Under the pieces are notes generated by a model. It was not told where the DNA came from and made no database searches. It worked only from the letters and a program-made list of their open reading frames with translations. Position numbers and translations under genes: made by a program. Below, piece after piece: positions 35,609-46,078 of a DNA stretch of 64,000 nucleotides; the stretch's first letter is position 1; each line of letters begins with the position of its first letter. The stretch is from the NCBI RefSeq assembly GCF_022965805.1, contig NC_133110.1:28144668-28208667 (forward strand), read 5' to 3'. The stretch is from Primulina eburnea (Eukaryota > Streptophyta > Magnoliopsida > Lamiales > Gesneriaceae).

Positions 35609-37530
35609 TGTAAGGTCCGAGATTTATTAGTATTCATTAATATGAGACTCGGAAGATATGAGAATGCATGACGTGTAAGGAGAGGAGAAAAGACATGAGA
35701 AATTTGGGTTTTACAGGACCGCACCCGCGCCCGGAACAAGAGTGCACCCGCGGTCATACAATTAGGAATTTTTACAAGAAAGGCCGAAGCCACACCGCAC
35801 CCGCGGTGCCACCCAGACCGCACCCGCGGTGCATGGACAGAAAGTTGGCAAATTTTATTCGAAGCAAGACCGCACCCGCGGTGCGAGAAGACCGCACCCG
35901 CGGTGGTGTGACCGCACCCGCGGAAAGAACAAGACCGCACCCGCGGTCGTCATTTTTGAAAAATAAAAGCCATGCCGAAACATGAGCGCACCCGAGGTGC
36001 AAGAGTGACCGCACCCGCGGTGCTGCATGCGAGAAATCCACCTTTGTTCCTTGTTGTGACACATGGCATATATATATATATATTTGATGCATGATTCAGC
36101 CATTTCTCCTTCAGCAGCTGAGAACCGAGAGCATCACCAGCAATTCCTCAAGTTTCTTCAAGGTTTTGGGGTAAGATTTCTTAAGTTTAGCCATCCGATT
36201 TTTATACCGAATAGAGATTCTTGTTCCTTGTATCATAGGCTACAAGAGGATGTAAGTATGGTTCAATTACATCATGTTTCGAAATATACATGTTGGAGAA
36301 ATTCTGATTTTATTTGAGATATGTGTTCCCATGGTTATGAGGATAGTAGAATTGTAAACGAATCGAAAAACGGATATGTTGTGCTATAGTTATGATTTTC
36401 AACAGGAATAGAATGGGGAATATGCAAATATCAGAATCGATATATGTCTATGATGAAGAGTATGAGTTATTATTATTGCATATTGATATGTGAGTTGATC
36501 GGTATCGCAAGATTGTGCCGTTGTACTGTCGATTTGTATTGAGATTGATTATCAACTCATATATATGTTGAATGGAGTAGAAGTTGATAGGATATACGTT
36601 AATTATGCAATTTCAGACTGGTATTGGTGAATTTGGGAACAAGACTTCAACTACGACGACGATTGTACGACAACGAAAGGTATAATGCATGTTTTGTTTG
36701 GGGAGATACAACTCAAATGAGATCCCATTTGAGTTTCCCAACCAAAATCACATACTAGATTTATTGTTTATCTTTTAATATGATTGTGATTTGTTTATAG
36801 ACTTATATTCAAATCTTTTGAGATGATTATGCTTTGTTTACAGATTGTTATTCATTGCATTTAAGATAGGGAGTCTTGACAGAACAGTCAAACTTCTAGA
36901 TGTTCGGTGATATCACAGCTTAGGGGAAGATCAGTCTCCTATTGTTGAAGTGGATAAAGATCAGGCCGAAGTCTAGGAATAAGACGTACAGTCACCCCGA
37001 TTGGGAGGGTAGGTGATAGATCGTCTTATTCACACCGGGATCCCTAGAGTTATAGTCGAGTCCAGACATGGTTTGATTCGCATTGCATGTTTATATGGAT
37101 GTCATTCATCATAGCATGTTTTATGTTTTAGATTGATTATATGCATGTATATATGTTTATACTGGGATTTGTTCTCACCGGAGTTTCCGGCTGTTGTTAT
37201 GTCTGTATGTGTGCATAACAACAGGTGGGGCAGGATCTGGGTCGAGACAGAGATGAGAACGTGATAGCGTGGTGACTTCGGGCGCAGCAGAGGACTAGTG
37301 GTTTCTACTAGCTTGTACTACTTGTAGATAGTAGTTTGTTTTAAACACTAGTTTGTACGAATGTATAATAAAAAGACTTGTATTTACATTTGATGAAATA
37401 AAGTAGAAGTATATATTGTGCTTAGTTTTATGAACATTTGATATAATGTTAAAAGCAAAAATTTGACCCACTTTTTAGAATAAGGATCCATTTAATCCCA
37501 AAGAAATGAGTTAGAACCCGGGTCCCCACA
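35609..37530 (+). repeat. 3' LTR of element C (1922 bp)
   Basis: Near-identical to 28810-30723. Differences include two extra motif-containing stretches in the GC array (about 35880-35900 and 35990-36015), a shorter (TA)n tract at 36066-36083, loss of a short 'gtcga' repeat near 37055, and scattered point changes. It ends at the second copy of the target duplication. Confidence 0.93.
35709..36023 (+). repeat. GC-rich motif array in C 3' LTR
   Basis: Same motif as 28915-29182 but with about ten copies, including ones near 35877, 35889 and 36008 that the 5' LTR lacks or has lost. Several sites decayed in the 5' LTR (CCGTGGT) are intact here (CCGCGGT). Confidence 0.9.
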
Positions 37531-37535
37531 AATTG

Positions 37536-38854
37536 TGGCGGCTTTGATCCCTTTGAGGACTATTGCTTCCAGTTTGATAAATTTGTTCAGCTGGGATTTC
37601 TTTTTCAGTTGTTTAGCAAATATTTGAGTTCTGTAGGCATTCCAGGCATCATAGGATTGAAGTTTTGATGCTGCAAAATTATTAACCTGTTCCCAAACAA
37701 GGTCAATATGAGTTTGAATGGAATTGGATGGCCGGGCTCTTCAATTAATTTGCCCTTGCCTTTTTCAGTATTGAGGATATGAGGAATTTCCAATCCAGTG
37801 CGAGTGGTATCCACCATTTCTGTAATCTTTATTCCTTTGGTTCTGGCAGGTGCGAGAACAGTAGGAAGACTGATATGTATTAAAGGAGCTTTGATCCTAA
37901 TTGTTTCTTTTGTTGCATCTGTTGAGATTTCTGGTGGGATGAACTTTAGGGGAACTTCTTTTATAGGCTGTTGGGCATTCGAGGATGTCAGCCTTTCACT
38001 AGGAATAGATTTTGTTGTGGCTGGTAATTTTGTCCTTTGTGTTTTTGGTTTCTTTGCAATTTTTGGAGAGGGCGTCTTCTCGGAATCAGATTCACTGATA
38101 ATCAATTTTCTTATAACTGCCTTCAGTCGAGCCAATGTTTTGGCCTGTTTAACTGCTTTGGGTGGCAGAAAATTCTTCCCATTAAAAATTTTGAATTTAG
38201 ATAGTCGATCGGAATCATCAGCCACCGATCCTTTGTCTTTCATCAAATAGCTTAGCGGCACTACAAATCCTTTAGATTGCTTGGTGGAGGAGAACATATT
38301 TTTCAAGATACTGAAAATGAGTTGCTTCCAGTTGAATTTTCTTTCAGTCATAATAACTGTAATAGCTTGAAATTTTTCCAATGTAAGGACAGCAAATGAT
38401 CCTGCCTTGGCCAATAGCCTTTTTGCTACGATATCAGCCAGCAACTGAACCTCATGCTTCAGTTCCTTCTTAGGATCGGAAACTTTAATTTTCCGTCCAT
38501 CAGCAGAGAGTGCAGTTTGCATTTCTTCAATATCTGATGCTTTAACATCAGCAAGTTGTACTAATCCATCAGAAGGTATTGAAAAGATTTCGCCGAAAGA
38601 ATCTTCAGAAATGGTCACCAACTGATCATTGACAGAGGAAATAATGCTTCCATCAGGATTGATATATTCATTTGAGTAGAAATCCTGGAGTTCTTTTGGG
38701 TAAATTTCCTGCGAGGCTCTGCCCAAAAACATCCTGAAACCAGCAGATTCAATCTTCAGAAAGACGTTCTTAACATTAGCTTCTTGATTGATAAAATTGA
38801 GTTAATGTCAATAGCTATAGCGTTCATCATGTGAGCTGGGATTTGATTCGCCAT
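37536..38854 (-). pseudogene. Element G cargo gene, N-terminal half
   Basis: The start is taken at the minus-strand ATG 38854 ('MANQIPAHMM'), about 112 bp downstream of a TATA box. A frameshift near 38790-38810 moves into the 375-codon open stretch 37605-38732. That contains a globular-looking region: 'AGFRMFLGRASQEIYPKELQ', 'FGEIFSIPSDGLVQLADV', 'KELKHEVQLLADIVAKRLLA', 'FNWKQLIFSILKNMF', 'GFVVPLSYLMKDKG'. A Lys/Ser/Pro-rich linker follows. Another frameshift near 37727 leads to 'TQIFAKQLKKKSQLNKFIK', and the frame runs straight into the C-terminal half across element C. I do not know its function. The globular part resembles hypothetical proteins I recall from Gesneriaceae, often with misleading names; this needs a search. 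Confidence 0.65.
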
Positions 38855-38965
38855 TGCTGAGAGTAAGGAAACCTGAAATTTTGCGAAGTATAAGTTTTGA
38901 GTGTATGAGTTTGTTCTGAGAGATGATGTACGTGTAAGAAAGAAAACTGAATCGAAGCGGGGAAT

Positions 38966-38973
38966 CATTTATA
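38966..38973 (-). promoter_or_regulatory. TATA box of the cargo gene
   Basis: Minus-strand TATAAATG, 112 bp before the chosen ATG, followed by a plausible short leader. Element D is inserted about 40 bp upstream at 39013, separating this box from the rest of its promoter. Confidence 0.5.
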
Positions 38974-39012
38974 TGTATGTGACTGTTTAAATTCTGGACA
39001 CGTGTCAGTCCA

Positions 39013-39379
39013 GGTGGGGACCCGGACGCTAATCAAGTTCTTAATCATCATTGGGACTAATTAATCAATTATAAAACAGGGTCTAAATTTTTTTATTTTT
39101 TTTAAATGCGGAACGTAGTGAAATCAAACTCATATACATATCAGTATAAAATACAATACAAGTCCTGTACTGCATGCATTCAACTACACTAAGGTTTAAC
39201 AACTAATGTCAAGTGTTCCAACCCTATTATACATCATAATCAAAGTCCGAAATCTCCACTCTAATCACGATCTTTCTTCATCTCCTCAACCCTGAACATG
39301 TCCCACCTTTTGTCATGTACACATACAGACAAGACAACAGCCGGATAATTCCGGTGAGAATATAATCCCAGTATAAATC
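39013..39379 (-). repeat. D 3' LTR, piece 1
   Basis: Matches 60414-60782 with about eight visible differences, some of them indels in T runs. Its last five bases, AAATC (39375-39379), are the target duplication of copia F. Confidence 0.92.
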
Positions 39380-41536
39380 TGTTAGAGTAGGTTCCCGTCG
39401 AGCCAAGTGTTGGCCGAGTGTTCACAATGAAACTCTATGTATAAGAAATCTTTATTTTAATAATATTTGAAATTATTATTTTGGCACATCTTTATCTGTA
39501 TACCCATGCTAGTTGCATAGATAAAGCCCTTGAATATACAAATGATAGAAAGAATATGAGATGCTCATATGATGAGTATCATGAAACTCATATTTGTAAT
39601 ACTGTATATTCTAAACGGTTCCTAGTCGATTCAGCCGCCACTAAGAAGGATATAGGCCGCTCGAGTTCGAGACTAGTATCTGCGATGTGAGTACCATGTT
39701 TCATTGGTAGGGGACATTGTGATGTCCGAACATGCAGATAGGTGCTCCTTGTAGAGTGCACTGAACAACCCTCCATAAAAGGACTTTCCAAGTGGTTCTC
39801 ACTTATCGAGTGGAAATGTCCTAGTTTATGGTTGTACAGAATTAGTCCTTATGACCCGGGACAACATTGAGACTCTATGTGCTAGAATTACACTTTGACT
39901 TGTTTACCGACTCTCATGGGGTCATCAGGTGGCAAGGTTGGGTGTTCTGTCGAAACACATAGGAGTCGATGCATTGTAGTCGGGGATTCACCGCTTACCT
40001 TCGGGTATGGATATCCTATGTGTTATCATGTGTATGTAGGTTGAAATCTCTGGCCAGAGTATGGTTGTAATTATGAAAGGGGTTTCATAGATTACACCAT
40101 CGATGCAACTACGACATGACACATAGTATCGATTCATTAACAACTCTCGATAAACCAATGGTTGTCGAATCGGTCGGGATATATGAGTTGAAGGGACCGT
40201 ACTGTTCGCTAACCATAATAGAATGGTTCTTGCAGGCACTATCATTTGATACCTAGGGAATCATGTAAGCGATGCTGCTAGGCGTTTAACATGATTGGTT
40301 GGGTACTATCAGACTTGAGTTCTGACGTTCTTGTTATCAAGGAGTTGATAAGTAAGAATGGAGCAATTGGGGTATGCTCATATAAGGACATGTTTAGTCC
40401 GAATCACATGGAGATGTGAACCCACGGCTAGTTGTATCAATGAACCATTGAGGGCCACACAAGTACTAGCTTTCTAGATCCCGTTGAGAAGTAAAAATAG
40501 TTCAATGTGTTGAACGGCTTATAAAGGAGTTTATAAGCGTAAGGAAAATTAGAAGTATGACTTCTATAAAGGAGAAAATAGTTCAATGTGTTGAACGACT
40601 TATAAATGAGTTTATAAGTGTAAAGAAAAATAGAAGTATGACTTCTATGAGAGAAATGTAAATTTTGATTTATGGAAGTGTTCCTAAATTAAAATTTGGC
40701 CAAGAGAATAATGTAATTGAAAATTGTGATTTTCATAAACATTATTATGGACTAAATTAAATTAATTCAAGTGTTGAATTAATTAAACACTAGTGGACCT
40801 AGTAGAGTCCAAATAATTAAATTAATTCAAGTGTTGAATTAATTAAATTATATTGAGTCTTGTAGAGCTCAATTTAAATTAATTATTTAACTAGTGGGAC
40901 TTGGGTAAATTCAAGTAATGTTTAATTAGTCTCAAATATGTTTGAAATAATTAAAATTTAGTCCAAGGTTTTTAATTTGATTAAAAACCATATAATATGC
41001 ATGCATGGGAGGTGAAGGGTTGGGAGACTACTTTTTGTGTTTTCAAAGCATGGCATGCAAAAAATGATTCTACCTTTTTCAACAACCAAGGCTAGTCTCC
41101 CCCCCCCCCCCCCCCCCACACTCCATTCTTTCCCTCATTGCCGAAACTTCAAGAATTTTTTCTCCAAAAAATTTTCTCTCCACTTTGTTCTTCAAGTTGT
41201 TGAATAACAAAACCCTTCTCAAAGAAAAATGCCCTACATTTTCTAGTGCAAGTGTATGGTGGATCTTTTAAGTTGGTGGTGGGCTTGATTGGAAGAAAGG
41301 AGTCCAAAAGAAAGGTGAAGCTTGTAGATTGTCTACCTTCAAGAGCTTAGTTGTTTGACAACTAAGTTGGAGCCATTACATCAATCTATAAGATTGATAG
41401 GTAAATTTCTCAAACACCCTATGAATGTGTTTTATTGTATTTGTTGCACAAAATTGAGGTGACCGAAATTTTTGTTGAAAAATCGAAATTTTTAACTTCC
41501 GTTGCGCTTCCGGTCACCGTAACCGATCCCCTTTCA
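39380..41536 (+). repeat. 5' LTR of copia F (2157 bp)
   Basis: TG...CA ends, next to the target duplication and the primer site. It contains a 415-bp stretch (about 40550-40965) missing from the 3' LTR, within which 'aattaattcaagtgttgaatt' like phrases repeat, and a run of C (41099-41117). No gene inside; the ORFs at 39481-39791 occur in both LTRs and are not a known family. Confidence 0.93.
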
Positions 41537-41538
41537 AG

Positions 41539-41550
41539 TGGTATCCGAGC
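41539..41550 (+). promoter_or_regulatory. Primer binding site of copia F
   Basis: TGGTATCCGAGC, two bases after the LTR end; one base differs from the usual tRNA-Met site TGGTATCAGAGC. Confidence 0.88.
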
Positions 41551-43317
41551 TATGGTTACGTTTTTGTGTAGCAAATACAAGATATTATGTTGAGATTGAT
41601 TTCTAACCGCTTGAGATATTTTTTTGCATAAAAAATCGAGGCCATCTTGGAGCAAAATTTCGGCAGCAACATGCTGCCCATTTGGGTGCCTCGGGCTGCC
41701 CGAGGGGCTGCCCGAAACCCCCTTTCAAAATATAAAAAAAAAAAAATTTTGTTGGCCGGAATGTTGGCCGGAATCCGGCGACGGAGCTCCGGCGATGGCG
41801 ATGACGGCTAGGGTTTCCAAAAGTGTTTTGGAATATCAAAGTGTCATGGGCCTTGAGTTGTTGGGCCATTGGATGGCTAACATGTTTGTAATTTTAAATG
41901 GGCCAAAATGTTTTTAGTGAAAAATAAGTTTTTGGGCCCTTAAGTTTAAAATTACAAAAGTTGCAAATATTTTCTCATGAAATAAATATTTTAAGTTGGA
42001 CTTTAAATATTTATAGTAAATGGTGATTTACAAGAAATTCGGTTATAAATAAATTAATTGGAAAGTAGACAAAGGTGTTTGTATACTTTGTTAATCTAGT
42101 TTATAATCGTGGCGGTTAGTGATTGGATCAAGATATATAATATTGGATCAATTAATTATTGTGATAATTAATTGATGGTGTATGATATGTGATATTATGC
42201 ATGAAGGATGATCAAAAGTCCAAGCCCAATTTGCTAGGTGTATGCTAGGATATTTGATGTTGAATGATTGTAATAATTATCAATTTTTAAAGTGGGCTTG
42301 GTTTATGGCCCGTTCCCACCCCATGAGATGTATCCCTATTTGCCATGGATATTTATTTGTAAATATTAGTATAGTGGATGATCAAGATTGGAAGATGGTG
42401 GCCATGATGATTATGAAGATCGAAGACATGTAAATATTGGAAGCTTATGTAATAGTTGCATTTGCATCCCGTGCATTTCCCTAGGATTGGACCTAGGCCC
42501 GTGTTTAGCTCACACGGTCCGTTAGTATTGGGGCGATTGATCATCCTTGTTTTGTTTACTGTTTATAATATATGCATGATATGTTATAAATAATGAGTAT
42601 GTGCGTTATTATTATGATAATAACAAAGTTGCATGAATCCGGCAAACATACGATCAAACATGGCGAGCTTTTAAAATAAAATTAATGATGAGACCTTTCA
42701 AAACTAAAAAACCCTCATTTTGAATAAGATTCAAAATTAATATCAAGCCCGAAAAGGGGAATTATAAAATTGGTTATAATTTCCTTGTCTTCCATCGAAA
42801 ATAGGTGCATGATGAACGCTACCCGTACTCGGGGCTCGGCTCATATTATTGGGGGGGCCTTGGGTGCCGGAAAGCTGTGACATCCATTGACATGGTGATG
42901 TGAACTACGTGGAACTCCCATGACTTCGGCTCAGATAATTGAGGGAACTCATGGCGACCGTCCATTAAGGTTCAACATCGATGGGTAAGGCTTGACACGT
43001 AAAGATGAACGACGTCTATAATGGGTCCTAATCAAACGTGAGACAAAAGTTTACGTTAAGGGTTGCATTGTGATGCAATTGGGAAACTACCTTTTAGGAA
43101 TTGTGATTGGCAGTATAATCGGGATCATAATTCGCTAATTGGACCTTACGTACCTACTGAGGAAAGGAGTTTCCCGTTTTCACTAGAGGATAGTGAAAGA
43201 TGTCAAAACAGTGGGAGTAAATATTTATAAAGTTAAAGTCCATACTTTATATCTTACCAAATATTTTAAAATAGTCATTAACATTTATCTGTTTTACTTT
43301 TCAGTACTATTTTGACA
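41551..43317 (+). other. Untranslated leader of copia F
   Basis: About 1.77 kb between primer site and gag with no recognised coding sequence. It includes a short GC-rich patch with repeated 'gttggccggaat' (41752-41775). Confidence 0.6.
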
Positions 43318-44178
43318 ATGTCTTCGATTCGCAATCCGCTTTCTGCTATACTCGAGAAACACATATTAACTGGACCTAATTACCTCACTTGGCTAAGAAA
43401 TCTGAAAATCGTCTTGAACTCGGAAAGGATAGCATATACACTGACTGAGTCGCCCCCTGTTGAGGCTCCGACTGACTGCACTCCTGAGGAATTGCAGGCT
43501 TACAAGGAATGGTGTGACCATGACTTGATAGCCAGGTGTTATATGCTGACTTCTATGAATGATGAGCTGCAGAGGCGTTTTGAGGGTGCAAAGAATGCTG
43601 CTGGCATTCATAAGCACCTCAAAGAGCTCTTTGGTGAGCAGACTCGGCCTCTTAGGCATGCTACCGTCAAGGAGCTGATCACTATGCGCATGCGAGATGG
43701 GGCATTGGTCCATGAGGATGGCCTGAAGTTGATTGGGCTCGTGGATAAGCTCGTTGGCATGGATATGATCTTGCCTTCGGAGTTGACCACCGACGTGTTG
43801 CTGTTATCATTGCCTAGCTCATTTGATCCTTTTGTGGTGAACTTCAACATGAACAAGATGGAGCCGACCCTTGAGGAGTTGGTGAACATGCTTGTGACCT
43901 TTGAGTCCACCATCAAGAAAGAGAAGTTGGTTCTTTATGTGGGTTCTTCATCTGGTACGAAGATTGATCCACATGGGAAGGGAAAGAAAAGTTCTTTCCA
44001 ACGTCCCAAGAAGAACGTGCCCTTGATGAGGCAATCTCCGAATCCCGTTGTGGCAGCCACACCAGTTAAGGCTGACAAGACTAGTGATGTTTGTCATCAC
44101 TGCAAGAAGCCTGGACATTGGAGGCGAAATTGCAAGGAATATCTGGCCCAGAAGAGTTCTGGAAATGGTATGTTCTAA
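43318..44178 (+). CDS. Copia F Gag (286 aa)
   Basis: Starts at ATG 43318 (MSSIRNPLSAILEKH). Upstream in-frame codons extend only two residues with no ATG. The N-terminal half matches the plant copia Gag pattern: 'LTGPNYLTWLRNLKIVLNSE', 'ARCYMLTSMNDELQRRFEGA', 'LKELFGEQTRPLRHATVKEL', 'SLPSSFDPFVVNFNMNKME'. A basic linker leads to one CCHC knuckle, CHHCKKPGHWRRNC, near residues 262-275. A TAA ends it at 44176-44178. In copia elements gag and pol are normally one frame, and recognisable pol sequence follows directly, so the stop is probably a mutation; a separate gag frame is less likely. Gag could still form particles. The exact copia clade is not assigned. Confidence 0.85.
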   Translation: MSSIRNPLSAILEKHILTGPNYLTWLRNLKIVLNSERIAYTLTESPPVEAPTDCTPEELQAYKEWCDHDLIARCYMLTSMNDELQRRFEGAKNAAGIHKHLKELFGEQTRPLRHATVKELITMRMRDGALVHEDGLKLIGLVDKLVGMDMILPSELTTDVLLLSLPSSFDPFVVNFNMNKMEPTLEELVNMLVTFESTIKKEKLVLYVGSSSGTKIDPHGKGKKSSFQRPKKNVPLMRQSPNPVVAATPVKADKTSDVCHHCKKPGHWRRNCKEYLAQKSSGNGMF

Positions 44179-44860
44179 ATTGAAGTAAACATTTCAATTA
44201 ACTCTACTTCTTGGGTATTAGATACCGGTTATGGATCACATCTCTGTAATGTGTTACAGGTGATGGGAAGAAGTAGAAAGCTTAAGGAAGGTGTGACCTT
44301 CTAGAAGATGGGCAATGGAGCAAGTGTTGCTGCCAAGACCTTAAGAAATGTTTACTTATTGTTGAACAATGATTTTAAGTTAATTTTAAGAGATGTTTTG
44401 TTTGTACCACTTTGATGAAAAACATTATTTCCATTTCTATTGTGATAAAGATGGATATTCTTGTTTATTTAGCAAAGATGTTTGCAACATTTACAAGAAT
44501 GAATGTTTAATTGGTACTTGAGAACTTGAAAACGATCTCTATAACTTAAAATTAAAAGATATTCCACTAAATGTCCATTCAAAGACATACACCATATGAG
44601 ATATGGATGAGTAAGCCTCCCAAATATTCTTATCTTAGAATATGGGAGCCCTGCTTATGTGAAGCAGGTAGTGGGAGATAAATTGGACAGTCGATCCATT
44701 TTATGTTACTTTGTGGAATATCCAAGGAATTTTGTTGGATATCATTTCTATCATCCTCAAGAAACAAAGGTGTTTGTTTCTAGGAATGCAACCTTTTTGG
44801 AAAAGGAATTTTCTATTGGATAGAAAAGGGGAGATGATAGAACTCGAAGAGGTTCGAGAA
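44179..44860 (+). pseudogene. Copia F protease and integrase remnant
   Basis: The protease motif 'STSWVLDTGYGSHLCN' follows the gag stop, with an in-frame TAG near 44303 and frame breaks near 44410. At about 44586 the sequence jumps from the pre-integrase region straight to 'YEIWMSKPPKYSYLRIWGSP', the part just after the integrase catalytic core. The zinc region and all three catalytic acidic residues are therefore deleted. It continues with 'FVEYPRNFVGYHFYHPQE' and 'NATFLEKEF'. F cannot make its own integrase. Confidence 0.88.
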
Positions 44861-45523
44861 ACACCCACAATTATAGAACCCACACCCGAAGAGCCAAGAG
44901 AGGAGGTACAAGCTCCTAGAAGATCCGAGAAAGTCTCGAGACCACCTATGAGGAATGGTCAGCTTCTTGAAGAGGGCCATGATGAGCCTAACCATGGATG
45001 TGATCCAAGGACCTTCAAGGAAACGTTATCTGATGCCGATTCATCCAAATGGCTTGAAGCTATGGAATCTGAGTTGAATTCCATGCATACGAACCAAGTG
45101 TGGGATCTTATAGATCCACCTGAGGGAACGGTTCCCATAGGGACTTGGGGCGGATAGGAAGGTATTGACCTTCAAGGCGCGATTGGTGGCAAAAGGATAT
45201 ACTCAAATACAAGGAGTTGAATTTGAGGAAACCTTTTCACCAGTTGCAATGTTCAAGTCCATAAGGATTTTGCTAGCCATAGCTGCATGGTATGACTATG
45301 AGATATGGCAGATGGATGTCAAGACAGTCTTTCTTAATGGGGATTTTAAGAAAGTGATTTACATGTCTCAAACCTGGAGGGTTTACATCTATAGGAAGTG
45401 AGCATATGGTATGCAAACTTCAGAGATCTATTTATGGTCTAAAGCAGGCATCTAGGAGTTGGAACCTTAGATTCGATAGTACAATCAAAGAGTTGATTTA
45501 CTAAGAATCCTGAGGAACCCTAT
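44861..45523 (+). pseudogene. Copia F reverse transcriptase, first part
   Basis: After an acidic linker comes 'SSKWLEAMESELNSMHTNQV', then 'ARLVAKGYTQIQGVEFEETF' (in a shifted frame from 45165) and 'YEIWQMDVKTVFLNGDF', the first catalytic block. Frame changes occur near 45156 and 45400. The MITE interrupts it after the 'NPEEPY' codons. Confidence 0.9.
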
Positions 45524-46078
45524 GGCCCCGTTTGGTTTGAGGGATAAAGTAGGTTTATATTATTTAACCTACTTTATCCCTCGTTTGGTACGCGTGATTA
45601 TTTAACACACCTTATCCCTCCTATGAATGATTAGGTTATATTAGGTAGGTTAAAATAATACCTCCTCACCCCCTAGGATTATTTATCCTACTCTTAATCC
45701 ATCCTCTTTTTTCAATTTTACCCTTCTCCTAAATTCAAACTCACCACCACTTCCCGCCTAAATTCAAACTCACCACCGCCGCCCGCCGCGGCCCACCGCC
45801 TCAACGACCGCCGCCGGCCGAGCACCGGCCGACCGCCGGCACCGACCATTTCCGGCGCCGGCCGAAATTTCCGGCCGGCCGTAGCCCCCCGCCGGCCGCC
45901 GCGAAGGGGAAGGGCAATTTCGTCTTTTCATCAAAAAATTCCAAATTATCCTATACTTAAAAATCTTACCAAACATAATATTATTTTACCCCATATTAAT
46001 CCATCCTACCACAATCATTTTCTTTATCATTTTCATATTAATCATTAGTTTATCCTATCCTTCCAACCAAACGTAGCC
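45524..46078. mobile_element. Tourist-like MITE (555 bp) in copia F RT
   Basis: Ends are GGCCCCGTTTGGTT and, inverted, GGCTACGTTTGGTT (12 of 14 match). With TAT on both sides (45521-45523, 46079-46081) the interrupted RT codons rejoin exactly. A longer shared stretch, CCTATG, leaves the precise duplication open. A strong inverted repeat 'gagggataaagtaggtt' / 'aacctactttatccctc' lies at 45539-45582. The middle (45778-45912) is very GC-rich with CGCCGGCCG-type repeats, unlike its surroundings. No transposase. The ends resemble PIF/Harbinger MITEs, although TAT is not the usual TWA target. Confidence 0.85.

Larger units (their letters stand above)
28810..37530 (+). mobile_element. Complete Ty3/gypsy chromovirus C inserted in the cargo gene
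   Basis: Both ends are exact. The LTRs start TGTAAGGTCCGAG and end GGGTCCCCACA, with AATTG duplicated at 28805-28809 and 37531-37535. Order inside: 5' LTR, tRNA-Met primer site, gag, protease, RT, RNase H, integrase, chromodomain, polypurine tract, 3' LTR, all on the plus strand. Removing it restores a continuous frame of the cargo gene, which confirms the borders. By eye the two LTRs differ at roughly 35 sites over 1.9 kb plus indels. The coding region has a frameshift and eight in-frame stops, so the copy is not autonomous. Confidence 0.95.

Noticed and set aside
39481..40245. ORFs in the F LTR repeated at 47226-47990
   Set aside because: Identical copies occur because the LTR is duplicated; no protein features, and they lie in non-coding LTR.
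41099..41117. Run of cytosines that might be a regulatory G-quadruplex site
   Set aside because: A simple homopolymer run of different length in the two LTRs; it does not have the separated C-tracts needed, so only slippage is supported.
45770..45976. GC-rich ORF inside copia F
   Set aside because: It is the GC-rich core of the MITE; composition alone keeps the frame open.
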